Below are positions 1 through 8,279 of a stretch of DNA of 64,000 nucleotides, in pieces. The notes under the pieces were generated by a model, which was not told the DNA's origin, ran no database searches, and worked only from the letters and a program-made list of their open reading frames with translations. A program made the position numbers and the translations under genes. The first letter of the stretch is position 1. The number at the start of each line of letters is the position of its first letter. Source of the DNA: Lysobacter sp. Lineage in GTDB: Bacteria > Pseudomonadota > Gammaproteobacteria > Xanthomonadales > Xanthomonadaceae. The DNA lies in contig JABFRN010000001.1 of assembly GCA_013141175.1 (NCBI GenBank), positions 1,689,444 through 1,753,443 of the forward strand. The letters run 5' to 3'.

Positions 1-934
1 ACAGATTGCGGTCCGGATTGCCGTTGGCATCGTTCACCGGTTTGCCGACTTCGATATTGGTCACGCCGGTCAGGCGCTCGCGGGTCGCGGCGGCGTAGAG
101 ATTCGCGGCCATCGCATCGCCTTCCAGACCTTTGGCCTGCATCGCGGTCACCACCTGGCCGTACATCGGGTCCTGGCGCATCCGGTCGACATTCGGCGCC
201 GCGTCCGCAGCGGCCAACATGGTGCCCTGCTGCCCCGGCGTCACCGGTGCGGCGTTGTAGCTGAGGGTGGGTGCCACCACGCCGGGCGTGCCGAGGTTCG
301 GCCCGAGCACTTCGTTCGGCGCAAGTCCGTGCTGTCCTTTGACGACGCGGTCGCTCCATTCCAGGCTGCCGTTGCGGTCCACCACCACCAGCTTGCCCTG
401 ATTCAAGGACTGCTCGACCAGATTGGCCAGCTGTTCGGGCGTGGCGTTCCTGTTGGCGGCGCCGATCGAGCGCCCCACCTCGTTGTTGTACAGATCCATC
501 GCTTCGCGATTGGCGGTGTTGCCGGGCAGACCTTCGTGCGCGGTCGCGAAGGCCTTGGTCCATTGCTCGCCGTACTGCTGCGTCATCAACGCATTCCAGT
601 AGGCGTGACGGAACGCGTCGCGATGCCCATCGTTGCCCTGCCATTCGCGCGCGCGATCCGGGGGAATGTTGTCGGGAAGCGGGTTGTTCGGGAAACGCTT
701 GTCGCCTTCGCTGAAGGCGCGGTCCTTGATGCCGCTGAAATCCTGCAGGCCGACCAGGCCGCGACTGAAGGTCAATTCGTCGAGCAGTGCGCCTTCGGTC
801 TTCGTCACCTTGACCGCGTTGGTGAACGGAATATCGATCGCGCCGAACGCACGCGGGTGATAGTCGATCATCGTGTCGTCGGCGACCTGATACTGGGTGC
901 GGACACTGGTGAGATCGGGCCGTTCGTTCGCCAT
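1..934 (-). CDS. DUF6973 / XVIPCD-like effector protein, C-terminus beyond the window
   Basis: The reading frame starts at an ATG (932-934) behind a good Shine-Dalgarno (AAGGAG) and stays open to base 1, giving 311 residues without a stop. There is no signal peptide. Residues about 100-160 match the pattern I associate with DUF6973: HRDAFRHAYWNA (104-115), a following AHE (132-134), then MDLYNNEVGRSIG (146-158), with conserved His, Arg, Glu, Asp and Asn. Residues about 245-311, after a linker rich in Pro, Gly and Ala, resemble the start of an XVIPCD, the C-terminal recognition domain of Xanthomonadaceae type IV secretion effectors. The lipoprotein gene ending 64 bases upstream is on the same strand, the arrangement known for effector/immunity pairs. 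The domain assignments are by eye. The toxic activity and the secretion route are inference. Confidence 0.6.
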   Translation of the reverse strand, partial: MANERPDLTSVRTQYQVADDTMIDYHPRAFGAIDIPFTNAVKVTKTEGALLDELTFSRGLVGLQDFSGIKDRAFSEGDKRFPNNPLPDNIPPDRAREWQGNDGHRDAFRHAYWNALMTQQYGEQWTKAFATAHEGLPGNTANREAMDLYNNEVGRSIGAANRNATPEQLANLVEQSLNQGKLVVVDRNGSLEWSDRVVKGQHGLAPNEVLGPNLGTPGVVAPTLSYNAAPVTPGQQGTMLAAADAAPNVDRMRQDPMYGQVVTAMQAKGLEGDAMAANLYAAATRERLTGVTNIEVGKPVNDANGNPDRNL

Positions 935-998
935 CGGAGACTCCTTACGCGGTCGTGTTGTTCAGTCGTTTGATTCAATCTTGTGTCGGGCGCGACGC

Positions 999-1445
999 TT
1001 ATCGGCGTCCCCAGCGATGGGACGCGACCTTCCCATCCTGGTAGGTGATCTCGAAGAACTCCTCGTCGATGCCATAGCGCGCGACGCCGAGCTCGTAGAG
1101 ATCGGTCGCGGCTGCCGCATCGCGGATATCGGGTTCGCCAAGCAGCGCGATCACTTCGTCGCGCGGCATCCCCACCTGCACGGCTTTCTCCGCCGACGCC
1201 AGCATCGGGCCGCGCTGGTTCTGTTGGGCAGCGACACCGCGTTGGGATTTCCAGGCGGCAGTATCGAAATTGGAAGTGGTTTGCATGGCACAGGCCGATA
1301 GGGAAAGAAGGAGGACGATCGCGAAGCCCCGCGCGCAGGCGCGCAGGCGCAGGAAACGGTACGGGAGCGGGACACCCTGAACGGATGTCCGGGATGCCGC
1401 ACGGATGGGGACGCCATCGAGACGATCGGGCACGTGCATTTCCAT
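999..1445 (-). CDS. Small lipoprotein with SmpA/OmlA (BamE-like) fold
   Basis: The mature part is about 95 residues. It follows a hydrophobic stretch (FAIVLLLSLSAC) ending in a lipobox, so export and lipidation at Cys are expected. The C-terminal half (VQVGMPRDEVIALLGEPD, then a Tyr/Glu-rich strand and DGKVASHRWGRR) has the GMxxxxVxxLLGxP signature of SmpA/OmlA-type domains. The start is uncertain: I chose the ATG at 1445, but an in-frame GTG lies at 1502, and the positively charged stretch before the hydrophobic segment is long for either. The gene ends 64 bases before the DUF6973/XVIPCD-like gene on the same strand. Periplasmic lipoproteins serve as immunity proteins (X-Tfi) for Xanthomonas T4SS effectors, so this is a candidate immunity partner. 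That role is inferred from position only. Confidence 0.65.
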   Translation of the reverse strand: MEMHVPDRLDGVPIRAASRTSVQGVPLPYRFLRLRACARGFAIVLLLSLSACAMQTTSNFDTAAWKSQRGVAAQQNQRGPMLASAEKAVQVGMPRDEVIALLGEPDIRDAAAATDLYELGVARYGIDEEFFEITYQDGKVASHRWGRR

Positions 1446-1680
1446 TGGACGGGATGACTGCCTTGAACAGGGCGTGAGTTCAACCGGAAACGAACTTACC
1501 ACGGAAATACGGCCAATTCATGAACTGGCGAGTGTCGGAACCGTGCGGAAACACCGTGCCGGAGACGACCACCGGAATTGCGCCAATGGGATCCGCGCGA
1601 CGTTTGATCTCCGGCCCGAACATTCTGGATGCCGTCGCCGCGCGCGCGCAGGCGGTTTCGTTCAAACCTCTTTGGCCGGA

Positions 1681-2184
1681 TCAATGACGCTTCTTGAAGA
1701 ATCCGCCGCGATAGCCCCGGGCACGCTGGATCGCCCACATGGGCACCACGATCGCGTTGATCAACGCGACACCGACGAACACGAGGATGGCGGGCATGAA
1801 CCAGGCCGTCTCTTCCCACTCGGGATGCACACCGAACATCTGTCGCGCCAACACCGCCAGCAGCCAAGGCCACGCCATCAGCAGCGGCAGGGCGACGTAG
1901 GCTTTCAGATAGGTCACGAGAATGTCGGGAAGATGCAGCGGCAGCTTCGCATCCATCGCGAAGGTGTCCGTCCGCGACGCATGCCCGACCATCGCGAGCG
2001 CGATGTCCGATGGCGATGCGGCGAGGCGTTCCCGATCGAAATCGGTGGTCGCGGTCAGACGATGCCGGGACAAGGGAACAATGGGCAGATAGAACGCCGT
2101 GAACCACCGCGTCGCCGTCGAAGGCGCATCCGGGGCATGACGCCACCCGTAGAACATCGTGCCCCAGCCGTTGACGGTGCTCAT
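1681..2184 (-). CDS. Small membrane protein of unknown function
   Basis: A 167-residue protein beginning MSTVNGWGTMFYGWR. The N-terminal pattern (GTxFYGxR, then TATRWFTAFYLPIVPL) is a recurring one in uncharacterised bacterial membrane proteins. Two hydrophobic segments follow in the second half (about residues 92-112 and 128-150), and the tail is basic (GGFFKKRH). The reading frame extends far upstream, but this ATG is the only one that starts directly at the recognisable pattern. No enzyme motif is visible, and nothing in the neighbourhood gives a clear job. Confidence 0.65.
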   Translation of the reverse strand: MSTVNGWGTMFYGWRHAPDAPSTATRWFTAFYLPIVPLSRHRLTATTDFDRERLAASPSDIALAMVGHASRTDTFAMDAKLPLHLPDILVTYLKAYVALPLLMAWPWLLAVLARQMFGVHPEWEETAWFMPAILVFVGVALINAIVVPMWAIQRARGYRGGFFKKRH

Positions 2185-2387
2185 CGTTTTTTTCCGGATC
2201 AATATGATCCGCAAGAATTCCGCAAAGCGAAGGCACGAGTCAAGCCGCCACGTGTTTATGGCTCTCGTTGCCGCCAGCGACGCTTTCCGTAGGATGGGTG
2301 GAGCGCAGCGATCCCGATCATCGAACGAACCACGACGTTTGTGAAATTCAGAGCGCTCATTTTCGCCCATGCGCTCCACGGTTCCGA

Positions 2388-2420
2388 GTAGCCCGGGTGC
2401 GCGCATCGCGCGTACCCGGG
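2388..2420. repeat. REP-type hairpin, copy 1
   Basis: GTAGCCCGGGTGCGCGCA then TCGCGCGTACCCGGG forms a near-perfect stem-loop. It shares the CCCGGGT/ACCCGGG core with the next hairpin, in opposite orientation, as in paired REP (BIME) elements. Confidence 0.65.
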
Positions 2421-2448
2421 GCCAAGCGATGCATGACTCTCGGAAGAT

Positions 2449-2482
2449 CCCGGGTGCGGCCTTTGGCCTTACCCGGGCTACG
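2449..2482. repeat. REP-type hairpin, copy 2
   Basis: CCCGGGTGCGGCC, a TTT loop, GGCCTTACCCGGGCTACG. It pairs with the hairpin 29 bases to the left as an inverted couple, with the GTAGC/GCTAC ends facing outward. Confidence 0.65.
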
Positions 2483-2524
2483 CCACTCCTCACTAGACTC
2501 CAACGGGGATCTTCATTCCGCCGC

Positions 2525-3571
2525 TCAACCCCACACTCTTGCCGACTGTGCGTCGTAGAAGTGCACTTCCAATTCTTGTGCGCGTTTTCTGCCACTAGTT
2601 CGCGTCGCCCTAGCTTGAGCAATCTTGCGCGCACGTGCAATCATTTCGGCGTTGTGCTGCGCGTTAGGGTCTCCGTAGACGCCAACAAACAGTCTTCCGA
2701 TTTTCCCAATTTCAAGCATTCGGATTACATGTTCATCGTTCGGCGCAAAGGATAGACCATACACAAACATTGATCCGGTGACCTTCGGCATGCTCGCTAG
2801 ACCACGATGAAGGTAACCGCTATGTTTTATTCGCTCTAGTTTCTCTCGTGATGTGCCTTCAGACACAAAGAGCGGGTATTTAGATTCCGCGAGAGCAGAA
2901 CGAATCTGCTCCTTAAGCCTCACCCCCGTATTCTTCCATGTGTACTTCTGTAACTCAGCGCCAGCATCGAACAGGTGAAGCGCTCCATGGAGGTAGTAGA
3001 TCTTTTGATCATGGCTGTTTTCGACCTCCCACGTGACGTATTCCTCTGGACCCGTATCAGGATGACGGAAACCATCGTCGCAATTTAGGAGAGGCTCGAT
3101 CTCTTCCTGCATGTATGCCCAGTAGAGGAGGAGGTCGTAATTGAGCGTGTAAACACGTTCAAAGTTCTCTAAAAAGCACTTACATGCATGATATGCGTCG
3201 GAATCAATTTCTCCCGGCCAGTTAGGGTGACTGCCTGCAATAGCCGCTACCAGAACTTCCCGGAGCTTTATTGAATCCTCTCGGAGAGTCGCCGCGAGTG
3301 CAGCGCTTGCCGATGAATAGGTTTCGAGAATTGTGGCTGCTGAATTGAGCGCCCTGATAACGATCTCGAAATCTGTGGTGCCTAGAGCGTCAAATGCCTT
3401 TCGGCAGTGTGGCGATAGACCAGCAAAGTCGGCTCGGTCAAAGAGGGCTGCGTACGAAAAGATGTCATTCCGACACGCGCGGCTGAACCCATTTCCCAGC
3501 AGCGCATGCATTTTTCCTGATTCTTTGGCAATGGACAAGCATTGATCGAATGTCCGGAGTGCAATGGTCAT
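2525..3571 (-). CDS. DUF4917 family protein (SIR2-like fold)
   Basis: A 348-residue protein starting MTIALRTFDQCL. It carries the hallmarks of the DUF4917 family, which I read as a divergent SIR2-like Rossmann domain: LLGNGFSRAC near residue 25, YTLNYDLLLYW near residue 140, YYLHGALHLF near residue 193, and a late FVYGLSFAPNDEHV. The GNGFS, LNYD and LHG motifs occupy the places of the NAD-binding and catalytic-His motifs of sirtuin-like proteins. Base composition is clearly poorer in GC than its neighbours and includes AT-rich codons, a sign of horizontal acquisition. It stands alone with no partner gene. SIR2-like NADases act in several anti-phage systems, so a defence role is possible but not shown. 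Confidence 0.75.
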   Translation of the reverse strand: MTIALRTFDQCLSIAKESGKMHALLGNGFSRACRNDIFSYAALFDRADFAGLSPHCRKAFDALGTTDFEIVIRALNSAATILETYSSASAALAATLREDSIKLREVLVAAIAGSHPNWPGEIDSDAYHACKCFLENFERVYTLNYDLLLYWAYMQEEIEPLLNCDDGFRHPDTGPEEYVTWEVENSHDQKIYYLHGALHLFDAGAELQKYTWKNTGVRLKEQIRSALAESKYPLFVSEGTSREKLERIKHSGYLHRGLASMPKVTGSMFVYGLSFAPNDEHVIRMLEIGKIGRLFVGVYGDPNAQHNAEMIARARKIAQARATRTSGRKRAQELEVHFYDAQSARVWG

Positions 3572-3677
3572 TGAATTCGAGCCCTAACTACGGATGTCGC
3601 CACATTTGGGCATATCAGCAGCCTGCACGTCTAGAAAAAACCCGTCAAAAACAGCAAACCTGCAACATCTAACAGCC

Positions 3678-6600
3678 TCATCCCCACGCCCCCAACCAAG
3701 CCCTTAACGACGCCGGCTTCACCGGCTTGGTCAACACCGCGCATCCGTATTCGCGCGCGGCATGTTTCAGCGTGTCGCTGCCATCGCCGGTCAACAATGC
3801 AGCGGGCAGATCGCGCTTCGCGCGTCGACGCAGTTCGGCGATCACGCCGAGGCCGTCGAGCCGGTCGTGCAGGTGGTAATCGACGAGGGCGACATCCGGT
3901 AGCGATTCGGGATCGCTGCTGTCGATATGCGCCAGCGCTTCGTCGACGGTCGCGGCGGTGAGTGCGATCGCTTTCCAGCGGCCGAGCAGGGCGCGCATGC
4001 CGTCGAGGATTTCCGGGTCGTTGTCGACGCAGAGCACGCGCAGGCCGGCGAGCGCGTCGGAAGCCGGCACGATCTCGCGCAGCACCGGTTGCCGGGTGAC
4101 GACGCCGACCGGTACGCGGATCGAGAACACGCTGCCGCTGCCCACGCGCGAGTTCACGCGCAGCGGATGATCGAGCGTGCGCGCGATGCGCTGGCAGATG
4201 GAAAGACCGAGGCCCAGGCCGCGTTCGCCACCGACGCCGGGTTGGTCGAAACGACGGAATTCCTCGAAGATCTGGGTCAGATGATGTTCGGGAATGCCGG
4301 GGCCGGTGTCCCACACCTGGCATTCGATCTGTTCCCCGCGACGACGCAGACCGAGCAGCACGCCGCCCTCGCGGGTGTAGCGCAAGGCGTTGGCGAGGAA
4401 GTTCTGCAGTGCGCGGCGCAGCAGACGACGGTCGCTGCGCACGAATACATCCGTGCCCGCGTGCACGCGCAGCGCGAGACCGCGACCGGCGGCACTGGGT
4501 GCGTACTGCGCGGCGAGTTCCTGCAGCAGTTCGGCGGCGTCGAAATGGGTGAGCTCGGGCTGCAGCGCACCGGCATCGAGCCGCGATACGTCGAGCAGGC
4601 CGTCGAGCAGATCCTCGGCCGCGCGCAGTGCGGTGTCGACGCGTTCGGCCAGGTGCGTGCGCTCGTCGTTGTCGGTGGTTTCGCGCAGCGCCGATGCGAA
4701 CAGGCGCGCGGCGTTCAACGGCTGCAGCACGTCATGACTCACCGCCGCGAGGAAGCGCGTCTTCGACTGCTGCGCGGCCTCGGCCTCGCGGGTGCGCAGT
4801 TCGACGCGATGTTCCAGGGTTTCGTTGATATCGCGCAGCGCCTGCTCGGCGCGCTTGTAGTCGGTGATGTCGCTGAAGCTGGTGACGTAACCGCCGCCCG
4901 GCAGCGGCTGTCCACGCATTTCGATCACCTGTCCGTTGCCGCGCACGCGTTGATACACGTACGGCTGGCCCACGCGCAGATGCTCCAGGCGGCGGCGCAC
5001 CTGCTCTTCGATATCGTCGATGATGGCCGGATCGGCGACGCTCAATTCCGCACGTTCGGCATTCCAGCGGATCAGTTCGGCGATCGGCCGTCCGACGTAG
5101 AGCATGCCGTCCGGATAGCCGAGCATGTCCTGGTATCGACGGTTCCATGCGATGAGACACATGTCGGCATCGACCACGCTCACGCCCTGGCTGATGTTCT
5201 CCAGCGTGGTCGACAGCACCTGACGGTTGAAGCGCAGTTCCTGACTGGCTTCGTCGAGCAGCGACACCACTTCGCCCAGCTCCATGCCGGAGCCGCGCAG
5301 CGCGCTGGTGAGCGTGAGCCGCGCCGACGCCGCGCCGATCGCGGACGCCAGCTGCCGTTCGGTGAACTGCATCAGCGCGCGGTCGGCGAGTTGTTCCGGT
5401 TGCCATTGACGCCCTTGGCTCAGCGCGTATTCGTCGAAAGCGCGGCGCGCGTGACGCTCGCCGAGGATGCGTTCGGCCAAGGCCAGCAGGTCGCCGCTGC
5501 GGATGCTGCCGGCCCACCCGCCGGGACCCAGCGGCGAGCGCTGCGCGTAGGGGTCGAGATAGGTCGCGGCCAGCAATTGTTCCTGCAAGCGCGGCCGACG
5601 CTGCGCCGAGACCAGGAACAGCGCGCCGACATTGAACAGCAGCGACCAGAACACGCCGTGGGTGAGCGGATCCCAGCCGGTCAAGCCGAACAACTGTCGC
5701 GGGCGCAGCCATGCGATGCCGAGCGGACCGTGTTCGATCCAGTCGCTGCCGACCACGCCGCTCTGCGCCAGCGCCGGCAACAGCAGCGTGTACGCCCAGG
5801 TCAGCGCACCGAGCAGCAATCCGGCGAACGCACCGGCACGGCTGGCGCCACGCCAGTACAGGCCACCGATCAATGCCGGCGCGAATTGCGCCACCGCCGC
5901 GAACGCGAGCAGACCATGCTGCGCAAGACTGTCGCCCGCCGCCGCGCTGCGGTGATAACCATAGGCCATCAGCGCCAGCGCGAGGATCGTGACGCGTCGC
6001 ACCCACAGCACTTGCCGATCGATGCCGCCGCCTTCGGACAGCACGCCGTTGCGCAGCAGCAGCGGCATCACCAGATCGTTGCTGACCATCGTCGAGAGCG
6101 CGACGCTGGACACGATCACCATGCCGGTCGCCGCGGAAAATCCGCCGATGTAGGCCAGCAGCGCCAGCGCTTCCTGATCCAGCGCCAGCGGCAGCGCGAG
6201 CACATAGGTGTCGGGCGATACGCCGCTGCCGGACAACAGCGACTGTCCCGCCAGCGTGATCGGCACGACGAACAGACTGAAGATCACGAGATAACCGCCG
6301 AACAGCCAGCGCGCCGGGCGGATATCGGCGGAATCCTGGCACTCCACCACCGCAACGTGGAACTGGCGCGGCAGGCAGATGATCGCGGCGAACGCGATCA
6401 ATGTCTGGGCGATGAAGCCGGTGGGCAATCCCGGTGCGGTCACCACGCGCGCGGCTTCGGCGACGCGCACGCCCAGCGGCGCATCGCCGGGCAGATGCAA
6501 CAGCGCGAAGAGGCCGATCGCGACGAACGCGAGCAGTTTCACCAGCGATTCCAGCGCCACCGCCAGCACCATGCCGCGATGATGCTCGGTGGCGTCGATC

Positions 6601-7130
6601 TGGCGCGTGCCGAACAGGATCGCGAACACCGCGAGCAACAGCGCGACATACAGCGCGGGATCGGCGAACAGCGCGTCGTCGCTGCCCGGCGCCAGCACTT
6701 CGACGCTCATCGCCACCGCCTTGAACTGCAGCGCGACGTACGGCACCGCAGCGATCAGCGCCACTGCCGCAACCAGCGCCGCGAGGCCGGGCGCGCGCCC
6801 GTAGCGCGACGACAGGAAATCGGCGATCGACACGATGCGGTGTTCGCCGGAAATCAATGCGAGGCGTTCGAGAATGCGCCAGCCGAACATCAGCATCAGC
6901 AACGGGCCGAGATAGATCGGCAGGAAGCCCAGCCCGGTGCGCGCGGCGGTACCGACCGCGCCGTAGAACGTCCACGACGAGCAGTACACCGCCAGCGCCA
7001 GCGAATAGATCAGCGGGCGCGCCCAGCGCCAACGCGGCACGGCGCCGCGCAGGTCGCCCAGATACGCCACCGCGAACAGCACGCCCACATAGCCCAGCGA
7101 CACCAGCAGCAGTACCCAGCCTGGAATCAT
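3678..7130 (-). CDS. Hybrid sensor histidine kinase with SLC5-type symporter module (NahK/ErcS-like)
   Basis: An 1150-residue membrane kinase. Residues about 1-500 form a sodium/solute symporter-like region of roughly 12-13 membrane helices. A PAS domain follows at about 635-753 (NISQGVSVVDADMCLIAWNR). The HisKA domain has its phosphoacceptor at H799 (AVSHDVLQPLNAARLF), and the ATPase domain has DTGPGIP and GLGLGLS (about 972). A C-terminal receiver (about 1025-1145) has LCVDNDPE, the phosphoacceptor region VDYHL and the switch-side TKPVKP. I prefer the ATG at 7130, with GAGG just upstream, over a TTG 21 bases earlier. No separate response regulator is adjacent, so phosphotransfer partners are elsewhere. 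The likely role is coupling uptake or sensing of a solute to signalling; the ligand is unknown. Confidence 0.9.
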   Translation of the reverse strand: MIPGWVLLLVSLGYVGVLFAVAYLGDLRGAVPRWRWARPLIYSLALAVYCSSWTFYGAVGTAARTGLGFLPIYLGPLLMLMFGWRILERLALISGEHRIVSIADFLSSRYGRAPGLAALVAAVALIAAVPYVALQFKAVAMSVEVLAPGSDDALFADPALYVALLLAVFAILFGTRQIDATEHHRGMVLAVALESLVKLLAFVAIGLFALLHLPGDAPLGVRVAEAARVVTAPGLPTGFIAQTLIAFAAIICLPRQFHVAVVECQDSADIRPARWLFGGYLVIFSLFVVPITLAGQSLLSGSGVSPDTYVLALPLALDQEALALLAYIGGFSAATGMVIVSSVALSTMVSNDLVMPLLLRNGVLSEGGGIDRQVLWVRRVTILALALMAYGYHRSAAAGDSLAQHGLLAFAAVAQFAPALIGGLYWRGASRAGAFAGLLLGALTWAYTLLLPALAQSGVVGSDWIEHGPLGIAWLRPRQLFGLTGWDPLTHGVFWSLLFNVGALFLVSAQRRPRLQEQLLAATYLDPYAQRSPLGPGGWAGSIRSGDLLALAERILGERHARRAFDEYALSQGRQWQPEQLADRALMQFTERQLASAIGAASARLTLTSALRGSGMELGEVVSLLDEASQELRFNRQVLSTTLENISQGVSVVDADMCLIAWNRRYQDMLGYPDGMLYVGRPIAELIRWNAERAELSVADPAIIDDIEEQVRRRLEHLRVGQPYVYQRVRGNGQVIEMRGQPLPGGGYVTSFSDITDYKRAEQALRDINETLEHRVELRTREAEAAQQSKTRFLAAVSHDVLQPLNAARLFASALRETTDNDERTHLAERVDTALRAAEDLLDGLLDVSRLDAGALQPELTHFDAAELLQELAAQYAPSAAGRGLALRVHAGTDVFVRSDRRLLRRALQNFLANALRYTREGGVLLGLRRRGEQIECQVWDTGPGIPEHHLTQIFEEFRRFDQPGVGGERGLGLGLSICQRIARTLDHPLRVNSRVGSGSVFSIRVPVGVVTRQPVLREIVPASDALAGLRVLCVDNDPEILDGMRALLGRWKAIALTAATVDEALAHIDSSDPESLPDVALVDYHLHDRLDGLGVIAELRRRAKRDLPAALLTGDGSDTLKHAAREYGCAVLTKPVKPASLRAWLGAWG

Positions 7131-7211
7131 GCGCGCCTCAAGAAACAGCAATCCGGCGAGTGTACGGCGCGCGCTGGCGCGGGCGGGTGGCTTCGACGAA
7201 AGTCGCGGCGC

Positions 7212-8171
7212 TCATGTGCTGCGGTGAACGACTTCGGCGGCGAGGTCCCGCAACCGGAGCCTGAGCGCGTCCGGTGCCAGCACCTCGATCTCCGGACCGA
7301 TACCGAGCAGGGTCAGCGCGGCGTGATCGAGGGTCTCGATCGGCAGCGACAGGCACGACCAACCCTCGTCGTCGGCCGGTGCCGCCGTCTGCACCGCGCG
7401 CTGCGCGAATGCACCGAGTTGCGACAACCGCTTCAACCCCAGTGCAGTCGCTCGCAGCTGTGCCGTGCCGGTGCGCAGCCCGGCTTCGAAGCGCGTGGTT
7501 TCCGCCGGCCACCATGTGGCGAGATCGAAGTCGGGCGGACGCTCGAAGTGGGTGTCCCGGACTTCGTGCCGCAGGATGTTCGCGACCTTGTAGATCCGCG
7601 CGACGCCGTCGCTGCGCGCGACCAGATACCAGGCACCGGCTTTCAGCACCAGGCCGAGCGGCTCCACCACGCGCTCGCGGACGCCGCGCCAGCTGTCGTA
7701 GGTCATCGCCAGCACGGTCTGGTCGAGCACCGCGCGGGCGATCGCGGGCAACTGCTGCAGCGGTTCGTCGTCGCGATACCACTCGACCGGGTCCAGATGG
7801 AAACGCGCGCCCATCCGCCCGGCCACGTCGCCGGAGGATCGCGGCAGCGCGGCCAGCATCTTGCGGCCCGCATTCGATGCCGCCGGCCCCATGCCCAATG
7901 CTGCCGCCGGCCCGGGCAGGCCGATCATGAACATCGCCTCCACCTCGTCCGCCGCCAGCCCGGTCAGCCGGGTGCGATAACCATCGACCAGCCGGAAGCC
8001 GCCACCCGGGCCGCGATCGGCGTACACCGGCACCCCGGCCTCGGCGAGTCTGTCGATATCGCGATAGATCGTGCGCACCGAGACCTCGAACTCCGCCGCC
8101 AACGCATCGGCGGTCAGCCGGTCGCGCAGCTGCAGCAGCATCAGGATCGACAGCAGACGGCTCGCGCGCAT
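7212..8171 (-). CDS. WYL-domain transcriptional regulator, YafY family
   Basis: A 319-residue cytoplasmic DNA-binding protein. It opens with a winged helix-turn-helix (MRASRLLSILMLLQLRDRL, then VSVRTIYRDIDRLAEAG, about residues 1-60). A WYL-type sensory domain follows (GLVLKAGAWYLVARSDG, about 150-170), and then a WCX-like C-terminal region. It is divergent from the two DUF1579-like genes. The 108-base gap between them carries a CCTGAC-N7-GTCAGG palindrome just upstream of its own start, consistent with autoregulation and control of the divergent pair. The effector ligand is unknown. Confidence 0.88.
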   Translation of the reverse strand: MRASRLLSILMLLQLRDRLTADALAAEFEVSVRTIYRDIDRLAEAGVPVYADRGPGGGFRLVDGYRTRLTGLAADEVEAMFMIGLPGPAAALGMGPAASNAGRKMLAALPRSSGDVAGRMGARFHLDPVEWYRDDEPLQQLPAIARAVLDQTVLAMTYDSWRGVRERVVEPLGLVLKAGAWYLVARSDGVARIYKVANILRHEVRDTHFERPPDFDLATWWPAETTRFEAGLRTGTAQLRATALGLKRLSQLGAFAQRAVQTAAPADDEGWSCLSLPIETLDHAALTLLGIGPEIEVLAPDALRLRLRDLAAEVVHRST

Positions 8172-8214
8172 GGCAACTCGTTCCGGGTCACGGTGTCCAG
8201 ATTGCGAGTGTATT

Positions 8215-8233
8215 CCTGACGAGAGTTGTCAGG
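8215..8233. promoter_or_regulatory. Palindromic operator for the WYL/YafY regulator
   Basis: CCTGAC GAGAGTT GTCAGG is a perfect 6-bp inverted repeat with a 7-base spacer. It lies in the divergent intergenic region, 43 bases from the regulator start and 47 bases from the DUF1579-like gene. TGACA/TGTCA half-sites are typical of YafY-type regulators. The binding itself is inferred. Confidence 0.6.
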
Positions 8234-8279
8234 TATCGGCGGCTAAGGTCGTGGCACCTCTTCCGATCGGAGCACCGCC

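Larger units (their letters stand above)
2185..2524. other. 340-base gap with repeat sequences, no gene
   Basis: There is no convincing reading frame. It contains a GTAGGATGGGTGGAGCGCAGCGA-type repeat remnant at about 2288-2320, which resembles a similar sequence at 62902-62935, and two GTAGCCCGGGT-type hairpins listed separately. It separates a housekeeping-like membrane gene from the low-GC DUF4917 gene. Confidence 0.6.

Noticed and set aside
1480-1665. A 61-codon minus-strand frame upstream of the BamE-like lipoprotein
   Set aside because: No ribosome site, no recognisable pattern and poor codon use; treated as intergenic.
2185-2524. CRISPR-like repeats
   Set aside because: Only two inverted hairpins without regular spacers; fits a REP pair.
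3927-8219. A 1430-codon open frame on the plus strand
   Set aside because: It is antisense to the hybrid kinase and WYL regulator, with high His/Arg/Gln/Gly content typical of GC-rich shadow frames. Both minus-strand genes have clear domains.
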